A DNA stretch of 64,000 nucleotides from NCBI GenBank assembly GCA_023390335.1, contig JAEWCZ010000080.1, positions 11,660-75,659 of the forward strand. Direction: 5' to 3'. This document shows positions 9,151 to 17,972 of the stretch, in pieces. The DNA is from Bacillota bacterium (lineage in GTDB: Bacteria > Bacillota > Clostridia > Acetivibrionales > DSM-1351). Each line of letters starts with the position of its first letter. The first letter of the stretch is position 1. Position numbers and translations under genes: made by a program. Below the pieces are notes generated by a model, which saw only the letters and a program-made list of their open reading frames with translations, had not been told where the DNA came from and searched no databases.

Positions 9151-9432
9151 ATGGCTAAAATATTTGCACCAAATAAGCAGTATACAGGTATTACTGCAAG
9201 TGTTGGTTTCGCTCAAGGGGTTGGTGAAACATCTAACACCGATTTAATTGACTGGTTTAAAACCCATGGTTATGAAGTCGAGGAAGATGACAAGGAAGAG
9301 ACTGAATCCGGCGATGATTTAAAAGGAATGTCAGTTGAAGAACTAAAAGCCTATGCAAATGAAAAAGGTATAGACATAGGGAACTCAACAAGCCAAAACG
9401 GAATCCTTAAAAAGATTCAAGATGCACAGTAA
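9151..9432 (+). CDS. Small head protein with HeH/LEM-like domain
   Basis: 93 residues, using ATG 9151 because GGAGG at 9138-9142 is too close to the ATG at 9145. The first 30 residues form a short beta segment (YTGITASVGFAQGVG). The end, LKGMSVEELKAYANEKGIDIG, reads as a HeH/LEM-like helix-extended-loop-helix, a feature of small proteins between capsid and connector genes. A capsid-decoration or head-completion role is inferred from place only. Confidence 0.65.
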   Translation: MAKIFAPNKQYTGITASVGFAQGVGETSNTDLIDWFKTHGYEVEEDDKEETESGDDLKGMSVEELKAYANEKGIDIGNSTSQNGILKKIQDAQ

Positions 9433-9444
9433 GGGCGTGATTTA

Positions 9445-9807
9445 ATGGCATATGTAACTGCCGAGTACTACAAAAATACATACGGCGGCACTGTTATTCC
9501 TGATGCAGAACTCCCAAGGCAACTTGACAAAGCCTCTGACCACATTGACAGCATGACTTTTAATCGAATTGTAGGTAAAGGCTTTGAAAAGCTTACATCA
9601 TTTCAGCAAGACCGGATAAAAAAGGCTGTTTGTGTACATGCAGATTTTGTTTACCAGTATGGTCCTTACCTTGACATGCCGGTGACAGGGTACTCTGCTG
9701 GTAGCATAAGCTTGTCCTTTAAATCTGTAGAGGCTGGAGGGATAAAAACCTCCGAGGATGTAACGAATTTACTTAAATCTACCGGATTGATGGACAGGAG
9801 GTTGTGA
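9445..9807 (+). CDS. Head-tail connector (adaptor) protein
   Basis: 120 residues; YVTAEYYKNTYGGTVIPDAELPRQLDKASDHIDSMT has the short helical, D/A-rich layout of gp6/gp15-type adaptor proteins. It follows the capsid cluster and its stop overlaps the leader of the next gene. It would attach below the portal ring. Confidence 0.75.
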   Translation: MAYVTAEYYKNTYGGTVIPDAELPRQLDKASDHIDSMTFNRIVGKGFEKLTSFQQDRIKKAVCVHADFVYQYGPYLDMPVTGYSAGSISLSFKSVEAGGIKTSEDVTNLLKSTGLMDRRL

Positions 9808-9809
9808 GT

Positions 9810-10127
9810 ATGAAGTTACCTTTTCCAGATTGGATACTTGTTGCCCCGGTTAAAGTCTATCAGGAAACCCAAGGAGAAAACGGAATCGAGGAACAGCTGA
9901 TATTTGATGGCAAGTGTTGCTACGATGATAAAACAAAGCAGGTACTTGATGCTGAACGAAGGCTTGTTACTTTGGCTGGAAAAGTCATTCTTAAAGGTGA
10001 TATCTACCCGGATAAGCTAATTGAAGGGTATGTGATGATTGGTGATACAAAGAAAACCATATTTAGGACAGCACGCCCTAAAAATCCTGATGGGTCTGTA
10101 TTTAGTACTGAACTGGAGCTGATTTAA
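9810..10127 (+). CDS. Head-tail closure (stopper) protein
   Basis: 105 residues from ATG 9810, preceded by AGGAGGT at 9797-9803; a GTG at 9804 is less likely. A beta-rich protein with LDAERRLVTLAGKVILKGD and a final VFSTELELI strand, fitting the SPP1 gp16-like stopper fold. It comes second in the connector series and overlaps the next start by one base. Confidence 0.7.
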   Translation: MKLPFPDWILVAPVKVYQETQGENGIEEQLIFDGKCCYDDKTKQVLDAERRLVTLAGKVILKGDIYPDKLIEGYVMIGDTKKTIFRTARPKNPDGSVFSTELELI

Positions 10128-10510
10128 TGGCTATAAAGGTAAATGTAAAAATGAATCATGCGGCGCTTGGCAGGTTGAGTAATGCCCAGAAACAAGCCCT
10201 AGAAATGACAACAGAAGCTGTTAAGTCTGATGTTACTTTGTCCGGTACAATACCTAAAGAAACAGGGGAATTAGAACGTAGTGCGTATGTTGATACCTCC
10301 CAGATATCAAAGGGGAAAACAAGTATTGGCTTTGATACTCCTTATGCCCGGAAGTTATATTGGCATCCTGAATATGCTTTTAGAACAGATAAAAACTCAA
10401 ACGCTCAAGGCAAATGGATGCAAACTTATATTGATGGACCTAAAAAGAATTTTGCCAAAAACGCATTTAGAAAGATTTACAGAAAACTGACCGGGGGTGT
10501 GGTTAAATGA
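10127..10510 (+). CDS. Phage minor capsid / HK97 gp10-like neck protein
   Basis: 127 residues. The pattern TSGTIPKETGELERSAYVD, then YARKLYWHPEY and a terminal KNAFRKIYRKLTG, is the standard minor capsid/gp10 layout of neck proteins: an N-terminal helix, a substrate-like GELxxS loop and a C-terminal helix. It overlaps the following gene by 4 bp. It likely completes the neck before tail joining. Confidence 0.75.
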   Translation: MAIKVNVKMNHAALGRLSNAQKQALEMTTEAVKSDVTLSGTIPKETGELERSAYVDTSQISKGKTSIGFDTPYARKLYWHPEYAFRTDKNSNAQGKWMQTYIDGPKKNFAKNAFRKIYRKLTGGVVK

Positions 10511-10905
10511 TGACACTTGCAGAGGTCAAAGATTGGCTGAAAACTCAAATAAGCTGCCCTAACTGGTACATCGGCAAAATAGACGGGAGTAAGGAACAGT
10601 GCATAGGGATTTATAGTGTTGCAGGGCCTCCCCCGGTAATAGCTTTGGGAGGTTTGGAAAACACATCTTACGCTACAAAGGCAATTTCTGTTTTAGTACA
10701 CTGGGGCAAAAATGCCGATATATCCGAGCAAAAAGCACAAGAGGTATACAAATGTATGTTCGGTCAATCGGCTGTTATCGGCGGTAAAAGAGTTATTCAG
10801 TTTAACATGCGTACTCCTGAACCGGTTGGGGTAGGAACGGATGATAACAACATATTTGAGTATGTAATTGAAACTGTAATTTATTATGGAAGGAGTGATA
10901 TGTAA
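10507..10905 (+). CDS. Tail terminator / minor capsid protein
   Basis: 132 residues. It has the helix-then-sheet layout of tail terminator proteins that cap the tail tube: LAEVKDWLKTQI, a TKAISVLVHWGKN strand, and a final EYVIETVIYYGR. Its overlap with both neighbours (ATGA upstream, TAATG downstream) shows tight coupling. An ATG at 10510 is an equally possible start. Confidence 0.7.
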   Translation: MMTLAEVKDWLKTQISCPNWYIGKIDGSKEQCIGIYSVAGPPPVIALGGLENTSYATKAISVLVHWGKNADISEQKAQEVYKCMFGQSAVIGGKRVIQFNMRTPEPVGVGTDDNNIFEYVIETVIYYGRSDM

Positions 10906-11357
10906 TGCCAGAAGTAGCGGGAGTTTTCCCTGTTCATAATAACAAATTTAAAATAGGGACTGCAGGTAGGGCGTCAACTACAGAACAGATGCTAATCATT
11001 AAGGACTTGGAGACATTCAGTCCAAGCATTGACGCCAATACAGAAGAATGGACACCTATGGACCAGGCAGGATGGATTCGTAGAGCAGTGACTGGAAAAG
11101 GTCTTACATTTAGTTTTTCAGGTAAACGTCGGTACGGTGACCCGGGGAACGATTACATCGGCGGTCTGCTTTTAGGAACTGGACAGGATGTCGAAAGTAA
11201 ATTTGAATGGGAGATGCCATCAGGTGCAAAGTTAACAATGGATTGTGTCATCAATCTTACAACACCTGCAGGAGGAGACAGTACCAATATTGATACATTA
11301 GAATTTGAAGTCTTGAGTGACGGACTTCCAACATTCACACCGGCACCGGCTACTTGA
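10905..11357 (+). CDS. Major tail tube protein
   Basis: 150 residues, beta-rich, beginning VAGVFPVHNNKFKIG and containing NTEEWTPMDQAGWIRRAVTGKGLTFSFSGKR. This matches small siphovirus tail tube proteins that stack as hexamers around the tape measure. The proline/alanine end TFTPAPAT is short, with no added Ig-like domain. Located between the tail terminator and the tail chaperones, as expected. Confidence 0.8.
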   Translation: MPEVAGVFPVHNNKFKIGTAGRASTTEQMLIIKDLETFSPSIDANTEEWTPMDQAGWIRRAVTGKGLTFSFSGKRRYGDPGNDYIGGLLLGTGQDVESKFEWEMPSGAKLTMDCVINLTTPAGGDSTNIDTLEFEVLSDGLPTFTPAPAT

Positions 11358-11395
11358 TTGTAGTCGGTGTTATTTTTTGAGAGGAGATTGAGAAA

Positions 11396-11701
11396 ATGTC
11401 AAAAGTTATTAATATCACAGATAAATTGAGCAAAGAAAAGCCCTCAATACAAATTGGGGACAAAACGTATACAGTTGATGATACCATCACAAACGTATTG
11501 AAATTTGAGGAACTTGCCAATATAGGAACATCCGCTGCAATGGTAGAGGCTATATCTCTTGCGTTAGGGTCTAAAGCCGCAAAGGAACTCAGTGTAGAAA
11601 AAATGTCTATCCAAAGTTTTAAAGTACTGGCTACTGCGGTAATTGCCGCTATGCAGGATATGGAATATGAGGAAGCGGCTGCCCGATTTCAAAAGAAGTA
11701 A
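11396..11701 (+). CDS. Tail assembly chaperone, upstream part (G-like)
   Basis: 101 residues, helical, with good ribosome site GAGAGGAGATTGAG. It stands between tail tube and tape measure and is overlapped at its 3' end by another frame, the classic G/GT layout. The last codons are CGA TTT CAA AAG AAG TAA. A +1 slip on TTT-C would fuse it to the next frame. It would help load tail tube subunits on the tape measure and is absent from the finished virion. Confidence 0.8.
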   Translation: MSKVINITDKLSKEKPSIQIGDKTYTVDDTITNVLKFEELANIGTSAAMVEAISLALGSKAAKELSVEKMSIQSFKVLATAVIAAMQDMEYEEAAARFQKK

Positions 11702-12053
11702 TAACGAAGAATCTTTTTATGATATAAGAGAAGATTGGGCACTGATAGAAGCTAGCCTTGCGACTCAATACGGGATACGAATACGGCAACATGCAGATAT
11801 GCCTTGGGATGAATTTTGCACACTTGTGGCTGGGTTGATGCCTGATACTCCACTTGGAAATATCGTAACTATCAGGTCAGAAAAGGACAGGAAGGTTATA
11901 AAGAACTTCACACCTTCACAGCGAAAAATCTATAACGATTGGCGATTAAAGAGGGCAAACAAACAGCTTGATAATCCTACTGTTCTCAACCAAGAAATGA
12001 AAGCCTTAGAAATGGAATTCGCCCGGATGTTTGGAGGTGGTGGCAATGCCTAA
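11690..12053 (+). CDS. Tail assembly chaperone, downstream part (Gp15/T-like), reached by frameshift
   Basis: This +1 frame runs open from about 11640 to 12053, but only the part beyond the end of the first chaperone gene looks coding: SFYDIREDWALIEASLATQYGIRIRQ, WDEFCTLVAGL, TPLGNIVTIRSEKD match the phage Gp15 family. No ribosome site or start codon sits near 11700; possible starts (TTG 11643, ATG 11667) lie inside the upstream gene. I infer expression as a GT fusion through +1 frameshifting at the UUU-C site near 11687-11690. An independent short product cannot be excluded. Confidence 0.75.
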
Positions 12054-14562
12054 TGATAGTGTAGGCCAGATAGCTTTAGACCTTGGAGTGAATTACGATG
12101 GCTTTAACAAACAGTTAAGCGGCATTGCCGGTAATGCTACAAACATGGTGGGGGGTACATTTAAAAAGCTTGGTGGAATAGTCGCAGCTGCCTTTGCTGT
12201 AGATAAGCTTATTGATTTTGGGAAGGAGTCCATGGAGCTTGCATCCAACCTCACCGAAGTGCAAAACGTTGTTGATGTTACATTCGGATCCATGGCATCG
12301 GATATTAATTCCTGGTCAAAAAATATGTTGCAGGGTTTTGGCTTATCTGAGCTATCGGCTAAAAAATATAGTAGTACACTGGGTGCCATGATGAAATCAT
12401 CAGGGTTGGCCGGAGTACAAATGGAAGGGATGTCAAAAAAGCTGACAGAATTAGCAGCTGATATGGCATCCTTTTATAATTTGTCAACCGATGAGGCTTT
12501 TGATAAAATCCGCTCGGGCATTTCAGGAGAAACAGAACCTTTAAAACAGTTGGGCGTTAACATGTCGGTTGCCAATTTGGAGGCTTATGCACTAACACAG
12601 GGTATTAAAAAACAGTACTCGGAAATGAACCAAGCTCAACAGACCTTACTCCGGTATAACTATCTGCTTTCAGTTACAAAGGACGCACAAGGGGATTTTG
12701 CACGTACATCTGGAAGCTGGGCAAATCAGGTTAGATTACTTGGAGAACAGTGGAACATATTTAAAGGTAGCATGGGCGCAGGGTTTATTAATATCCTTGC
12801 ACCTATAGTTAGAGGACTAAACTTCCTGATTGCAAAATTGCAGATTGCAGCTCAGTACTTTAAGGCATTTACCGCTTTATTATTTGGGGATGCTTCGGGA
12901 GGTTCGGTGAGCGGTGCGGCGAATAATGCTGCAGCAGCTACAAATGATATGGGGACAGCAGCCGGTGGAGCTGGGAAAAAGGTCAAAAAAGCTGGGAAGG
13001 ATGTTAAAGGAGCATTAGGTGGCTTTGACCAATTAAATACTTTGGCTATGTCTACGGCTGATTCAATGGATGACGCCGGTTCTGCTGCCGGTGGTCTTGC
13101 AGATATGGGTGGCATGAACCTTGGTGGAAGCCCTGTAAGCCTAGACATAGATACAAGTAAGCTTCAACCATTGATTGATATGCTCAATAACGTTAAATTG
13201 GTTGCCGGACAAATAAAAGATTACTTCGTAACAAATTTCGGGCCTCCAATATCTCAAGCTTTTTCTGCTATATCAGTACCCCTACAAGGCTGGAAAACTT
13301 CAATTGCTGATGCTTTTTCTCAATTCAAGACACTTGGTGAACCATTAAAACAGTGGTTTGTTGGTGATTTTACCACTCAGATTCAAACAGGTATCAAGGT
13401 GGTGGGTGATGTTCTGGCAGGTCTACTAGATACCAGTCTAATGGTATTTAACACAATAAAGGCGGTAGCATTTCCTGTGATTCAGTGGTTCGTGACAGAT
13501 GGGCTCCCGATGATATCCCAGTTTGCAACTCAATCATATTTGTTATTTCAGAATATGTTTGACAGTGCTAAGTCTATATTTGATATGTTGTGGGGTCAGG
13601 GAGTCTCCCCTGGATTGACCGTTGTATCAACGATGATGCTTGATACGCTAACTATTATAAAAGGCTTTTGGGACGACTGGGGAGGAAAAATCTTTGATGG
13701 TCTTAATGGTTTGGTAGACTCAATTAAGAGTGTAATGACAAACCTGTGGCAAAACTTTTTACAACCGATATGGCAAAACATCTGTGAAACTATGAGTTGG
13801 CTATGGAGCAAGCATTTAAAGGGACTGGTGCAAGAGGTTGCAGACTTTGTCGGAAAGCTTGTTACTGCTGTGCTTGATATTACAAACAAATTTATAACGC
13901 CGCTTGTAAACATGCTGATAAAAGTTCTCGGGCCAACTTGGTCAAACATTTTTAACGGTATCGTTAATGTAATAGGTACAGTAGTTGGAACTATTGTTGA
14001 TGTCATTAAGGGGTTGATAAAATCTCTTGGTGGATTGGTTGATTTTATAGCGGGGGGCTTTACCGGCGATTGGAAAAGGTCTTGGAATGGTATTAAAACA
14101 TTTTTCGCAGGCATATTCGACAGTATTGTTGGCATTTTCAAGGGGGCCATAAACCTTATTGTTGATGCATTCAACTTCATGATTGGAGCCTTAAATAATA
14201 TTCAGATAAAAATTCCTGACTGGTCGCCTATAGGTGGGGGCAAATCCTTTGGCATAAATATACCCAAAATACCGAAACTTGCCCACGGCGGTTTGGTATC
14301 AGCGCCTACTCTTGCAATGGTCGGAGATAACCGTAATGCTCAAGCAGACCCAGAAGTAGTTAGCCCATTGTCAAAGCTTCAGGGAATGTTAAACGGAGGC
14401 AATCAGGAAGTTGTTGCTGCTATAAATGCGCTGGCAGAACTCATAAAAAATCTGCAAACACCTGTAGTTATGAATGTTGGAGAAACAGAGTTCGGCAGGG
14501 CTGTAATAAGAACTGCCAATATAGCAAATAGGCAATCAGGTTATACCTTATTCGAGGTTTAA
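12046..14562 (+). CDS. Tape measure protein
   Basis: 838 residues from ATG 12046 with GGAGGTGG upstream. Sets tail length and is ejected ahead of DNA. The N-terminus has a long helical segment with MELASNLTEVQNVVDVTFG, which is common in tape measure proteins; an A/G-rich low-complexity segment occupies about residues 285-365. Several hydrophobic helices (about 560-690, e.g. NVIGTVVGTIVDVIKGLIK) could insert in the host membrane. The C-terminal FxxGG repeats (LAHGGLVSAPTLAMVGDN) are typical. Length predicts a tail of roughly 120-130 nm by the usual 1.5 angstrom per residue rule. Confidence 0.93.
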   Translation: MPNDSVGQIALDLGVNYDGFNKQLSGIAGNATNMVGGTFKKLGGIVAAAFAVDKLIDFGKESMELASNLTEVQNVVDVTFGSMASDINSWSKNMLQGFGLSELSAKKYSSTLGAMMKSSGLAGVQMEGMSKKLTELAADMASFYNLSTDEAFDKIRSGISGETEPLKQLGVNMSVANLEAYALTQGIKKQYSEMNQAQQTLLRYNYLLSVTKDAQGDFARTSGSWANQVRLLGEQWNIFKGSMGAGFINILAPIVRGLNFLIAKLQIAAQYFKAFTALLFGDASGGSVSGAANNAAAATNDMGTAAGGAGKKVKKAGKDVKGALGGFDQLNTLAMSTADSMDDAGSAAGGLADMGGMNLGGSPVSLDIDTSKLQPLIDMLNNVKLVAGQIKDYFVTNFGPPISQAFSAISVPLQGWKTSIADAFSQFKTLGEPLKQWFVGDFTTQIQTGIKVVGDVLAGLLDTSLMVFNTIKAVAFPVIQWFVTDGLPMISQFATQSYLLFQNMFDSAKSIFDMLWGQGVSPGLTVVSTMMLDTLTIIKGFWDDWGGKIFDGLNGLVDSIKSVMTNLWQNFLQPIWQNICETMSWLWSKHLKGLVQEVADFVGKLVTAVLDITNKFITPLVNMLIKVLGPTWSNIFNGIVNVIGTVVGTIVDVIKGLIKSLGGLVDFIAGGFTGDWKRSWNGIKTFFAGIFDSIVGIFKGAINLIVDAFNFMIGALNNIQIKIPDWSPIGGGKSFGINIPKIPKLAHGGLVSAPTLAMVGDNRNAQADPEVVSPLSKLQGMLNGGNQEVVAAINALAELIKNLQTPVVMNVGETEFGRAVIRTANIANRQSGYTLFEV

Positions 14563-14575
14563 GGGGTGATGGTAA

Positions 14576-14935
14576 ATGCAAATAAAAATTAACGGTGTTG
14601 AGATTGCAGCATATCCTACGGAGTTTACTGTCACTCCTCTTGATGTTGATAATGCTGAAACAACTAATAGAGCAGCGGATGCAACTCTGCATAGGGATAG
14701 AATAGCAGTAAAACGACAAATTGATATGAGCTTTGGATTAATAGAGTGGCCGGTAATGGCTACTCTATTACAATCTATGAGCAATCCATACTTTGAGGTC
14801 CATTATCCAGATCCGATGGAGGGTAGTTATGTGACAAAAACTTTTTACGTTAACAATAGGCCATGTCAGGCTGCGGTAGAACAGAAAGGGAAATTGTACT
14901 GGAAAGGCCTTAAATTTACTTTAACTGAGAGGTAG
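14576..14935 (+). CDS. Small baseplate/tail protein
   Basis: 119 residues, beta-rich: IKINGVEIAAYPTEFTVTPLDVDNAE, ending YWKGLKFTLTER. The small size and place between tape measure and the large baseplate protein match short distal-tail-like proteins in clostridial and enterococcal siphophages. It would form the hub at the tube tip. The GGGGTGATGGTAA ribosome site supports the ATG at 14576. Confidence 0.65.
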   Translation: MQIKINGVEIAAYPTEFTVTPLDVDNAETTNRAADATLHRDRIAVKRQIDMSFGLIEWPVMATLLQSMSNPYFEVHYPDPMEGSYVTKTFYVNNRPCQAAVEQKGKLYWKGLKFTLTER

Positions 14936-14939
14936 TACT

Positions 14940-16907
14940 ATGTATCAGGTTTCAGATTTATTTAAAAAATATGCAAAAAGTTATGATAGGATTTTGGATG
15001 CAAAGGTTCTAATAGATGACTTGGTTCTTACTTCAAGTGATGTTGTTGAATTTACTATTGAGGATGACATTGCTCCATCTAGTGATTTTTTTATTGGCAC
15101 TGCCACTGCGTCGAAGCTTAATCTATCCTTACGAACAGTGGAGACTATACCTGTAAATGCAAAAATCATCCCGTATATAAGGTTCTTAGGTAATGAAGGT
15201 GAATCCGAGTGGTTTAAGTTAGGAGAATACTTCATTGACTCACGAATTATAGAACAGAAGGTCTGGAGACTTACCTGCTTTGACAGGATGCTATACGGCG
15301 AGCAAGATTTTATATCAAGTCTAACTTATCCTGCAAGTTATCAGGCCGTTTGGAATGAGTGCTGCGAAATGCTTGGTGTTGAATCATCAGTAGAAATAAA
15401 CCCGGCATACATATTCCAAGTAGCTCCATCGGGATATAAAATAAGAGAGGTATTAGGCTTTATAGCTTCAGCACATTGCTCATCTGTAAAAATCATGAAA
15501 GATGGAACAATGGGGTTAATCAAGTTTGCTAAAAGTAGCCAGACGGTTGAAAAAATAACAGCATCTAACTACATCAAAGCCCCGGTAACAAACCCCGCAA
15601 AATCTATTACGAAGATAGTAGTAACGAGCAATAACCAAGGAGATACAAGCCAAATTGAAATCGGGGAAGGTGACGAAAGCAAGACATTAACCATTAATAG
15701 CCCATACATAAACCAGCAAATACTTAACGATATGTACACCACTCTGAACGGATTTAGATATGTACCTTACAGTATGGAATGGTTTTGTTGGCCATACCTA
15801 GAAGTAGGCGACACAATCGACATAGAACAGTTCCAGACATATACTTGGCTCGAAGCAACAATGCCGTGGCAGGATGCGGATTTTCCGTGGCGTGACCTAC
15901 CGACATTTAACTCAATCATTATGAAAAACACAATCAGTTACAAAGGTGGCTTAAAAGCTTCATCCTCTGCCTCTGCTGCATCGGCACAGCAGAGTGAGAC
16001 AAAGTTTAAAGGGCCACTCACAAGACAAGTTGAAGAAATCGGCAAAACAGCCGTAAGAGAAACTAAGAACTACTATGGGGTAACAATCAACAGGGACGTT
16101 GGTATAAAGGTTGACAGTACTTCCGGAAGCAGTGCAATATTTAACGGCGATACAATCAGTTTAGGGGCATCAAGTGACAGTGGTATATACTTTGATTACC
16201 TAACTGGCAAGTATAGAATAAACGGTACTCTTGAAGCGGTAGACGGGCACTTTGACGGAACTGTATTAGCAGAAAACATCGACACAACGAATGCTAAAAT
16301 ATCTGTAGCTCAGATTGAGAATCTGGAAGTTGGAACAAATGTTACTTTTGGGGAAAATGTGCTAGTAAACTTTGGGCAAATATCTGGTGTGCCTGATTTT
16401 ACAACAAACTCACAGCTTTATACTACGCTTGGAAAGGATTATGTTGTCACGGGTAAAATTTATGCCACACAGATAAACGGAGATATCGCAAACCTTGCCA
16501 GTGGGGTAAATATTGGAAACATTGGAAGTTCAGAGCTAAAGCATATTCGCTTTTATGACGGGAGTAATCAGTATACGGAATTTAACAGTTTTGGCGGAAA
16601 CCTCGGTATATTTGCCGACAATGATATTGACATATTCAGCTGGAACAATATAAGTATCAATACAGGTATTGGGAAACTAGACATTTCAGGTGATGTAGAT
16701 ATGGGAGGAGACGTCCATTTTAAGGATTGGGTTTATTTTGATGATACTTCTGTAGTATTTGGGCTATCAACTGACAATGCTGGCTCACACAACCACGGTA
16801 TTGCAGGAGGAACAAGATTAGCCAAAGTTGATTCGAATAATAATGTTATAGGGTATGTAACTTGGGTGGAAAGCGGTGGCCATAGTCATATGGTAGATGT
16901 CTACTAA
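14940..16907 (+). CDS. Tail-associated baseplate protein (Tal-like), C-terminal fibre region
   Basis: 655 residues. The first 350 residues look like the gp27-type hub of phage tail proteins (DRILDAKVLIDDLVLTSSDV, FKLGEYFIDSRIIEQKVWRLTCFDRM). An S/A-rich hinge follows (about 340-350), then beta-helical-looking repeats (IFNGDTISLGASSDSG, LEAVDGHFDGTVLAENI) typical of fibre stalks. The end NHGIAGGTRLAK...SGGHSHMVDVY has histidine-rich motifs (SHNHGI, HSH) often seen in metal-coordinating fibre tips. No peptidase motif is visible. Confidence 0.8.
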   Translation: MYQVSDLFKKYAKSYDRILDAKVLIDDLVLTSSDVVEFTIEDDIAPSSDFFIGTATASKLNLSLRTVETIPVNAKIIPYIRFLGNEGESEWFKLGEYFIDSRIIEQKVWRLTCFDRMLYGEQDFISSLTYPASYQAVWNECCEMLGVESSVEINPAYIFQVAPSGYKIREVLGFIASAHCSSVKIMKDGTMGLIKFAKSSQTVEKITASNYIKAPVTNPAKSITKIVVTSNNQGDTSQIEIGEGDESKTLTINSPYINQQILNDMYTTLNGFRYVPYSMEWFCWPYLEVGDTIDIEQFQTYTWLEATMPWQDADFPWRDLPTFNSIIMKNTISYKGGLKASSSASAASAQQSETKFKGPLTRQVEEIGKTAVRETKNYYGVTINRDVGIKVDSTSGSSAIFNGDTISLGASSDSGIYFDYLTGKYRINGTLEAVDGHFDGTVLAENIDTTNAKISVAQIENLEVGTNVTFGENVLVNFGQISGVPDFTTNSQLYTTLGKDYVVTGKIYATQINGDIANLASGVNIGNIGSSELKHIRFYDGSNQYTEFNSFGGNLGIFADNDIDIFSWNNISINTGIGKLDISGDVDMGGDVHFKDWVYFDDTSVVFGLSTDNAGSHNHGIAGGTRLAKVDSNNNVIGYVTWVESGGHSHMVDVY

Positions 16908-16917
16908 TTTATATATT

Positions 16918-16951
16918 AAATAGCCTGGATATTAATTACCCAGGCTATTTA
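16918..16951. terminator. Bidirectional terminator between baseplate gene and moron
   Basis: AAATAGCCTGG (16918-16928) pairs perfectly with CCAGGCTATTT (16940-16950). It stops the plus-strand baseplate transcript and the minus-strand cargo gene. Confidence 0.8.
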
Positions 16952-16958
16952 ATTGGTA

Positions 16959-17570
16959 CTATTTACTCTTTGAATTATATATATCTTCGAGTGATAGGTT
17001 GACTATTGGCTGAAAGTACTCCTTAAAACCCTCAATATCTATATAACTCTTTGATAATTTAATTGAGAATAAATCTACAGTAGTTACTACCTTTGGGATT
17101 ACAGACCAATCTTGTTTTTCAATATAGAATTGAGTGGTCTGAGGATAAATACTTTTTGTCTTCAAATAGAAAGAAACTTTTTTGTTAGTTTGATTCTTTT
17201 CATATTGCTCATTACAATATTTAACAATTTCAGATATGCGGACACATTCTTCACCATCTACCTGATATATTTTAAACCCATCAATGTTATTGTTTGTTTT
17301 TACAACATCATGTGCTGAGTCGCTATCTTTAACTGATGAAGCAATATTGATTTTACTATCAGCAAACTTTACATCAAGTCCGGCAGTTTTAAGGTCTGAA
17401 AGTTTCAGGTATGTTGAGCCGTTTATATTGTAGCCCTGTACGTTGGCTTTGGTGTTGTTAATGAAGACTGGATAAGGATTCGGTATTACCTTAAGCTGTA
17501 CAGCAGCGTAAGTGGTAAAAGATATAGCAATAATTATTCCGGTAATCAAACCGGCAAAAAATTTTTTCAT
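16959..17570 (-). CDS. Exported stalk-domain protein, phage moron
   Basis: 203 residues on the strand opposite to every other gene of the prophage. A signal peptide occupies residues 1-22 (KKFFAGLITGIIIAISFTTYAA). Residues about 24-75 (VIPNPYPVFINNTKANVQGYNINGSTYLKLSDL) read as the copper amine oxidase N-terminal-like stalk domain common in Clostridia surface proteins. The remainder is not recognised. The gene has its own promoter, a strong AAGGAGGT ribosome site (17580-17587 complement) and a terminator. I infer a lysogenic-conversion gene expressed in the prophage state and acting outside the cytoplasmic membrane. Confidence 0.85.
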   Translation of the reverse strand: MKKFFAGLITGIIIAISFTTYAAVQLKVIPNPYPVFINNTKANVQGYNINGSTYLKLSDLKTAGLDVKFADSKINIASSVKDSDSAHDVVKTNNNIDGFKIYQVDGEECVRISEIVKYCNEQYEKNQTNKKVSFYLKTKSIYPQTTQFYIEKQDWSVIPKVVTTVDLFSIKLSKSYIDIEGFKEYFQPIVNLSLEDIYNSKSK

Positions 17571-17630
17571 AATTATATGACCTCCTTTGAGAATTTATTA
17601 CTCATGGGAAATTATTTACCTATTAATTGC

Positions 17631-17660
17631 ATTATATTCCAATTTTGAGTTATTTGTAAA
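17631..17660 (-). promoter_or_regulatory. Strong sigma-A promoter of the moron gene
   Basis: On the minus strand TTTACA (complement of 17655-17660) and TATAAT (complement of 17631-17636) are 18 bp apart. It drives the stalk-domain gene independently of phage late control. Confidence 0.75.
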
Positions 17661-17693
17661 CATTTTAAGATTAAACAGAAAGGATGAAGAGAC

Positions 17694-17972
17694 ATGGCTA
17701 CACAGAAAATTTTGGATAGGAACTATAAAATTGAAGAGGGAGGTGTTGTAACAATAGTTGAAACAACTCAAAAACAGCTTAATAAAGCTGAATTGCAAGC
17801 ACAAAAGATACAACTACTAAATAGGCAGACACAGATATTAAATCAGGTTACAGGGCTGCAGGAACAGTCAAAATCTATAGATGAATCAATCAAAGAAATT
17901 GATGAAATGATTGCAAGACTTAACCTTCTTGGCGGAGGTGGTGAACAGGATGGCAATAAACAAGTACTGTAA
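17694..17972 (+). CDS. Small coiled-coil tail protein
   Basis: 92 residues. The N-terminus is polar (ILDRNYKIEEGGVVTIVETT) and residues about 25-75 form a glutamine/leucine coiled coil (QIQLLNRQTQILNQVTGLQEQ). The AGAAAGGATGAAGAG ribosome site fits ATG 17694. Such short coiled-coil proteins accompany fibre genes and may form a trimeric connector. The end overlaps the next gene by 23 bp. Confidence 0.65.
   Translation: MATQKILDRNYKIEEGGVVTIVETTQKQLNKAELQAQKIQLLNRQTQILNQVTGLQEQSKSIDESIKEIDEMIARLNLLGGGGEQDGNKQVL

Noticed and set aside
13596..14180. Long minus-strand frame inside the tape measure gene
   Set aside because: It is a mirror of the strongly coding plus frame, without a ribosome site or family resemblance.
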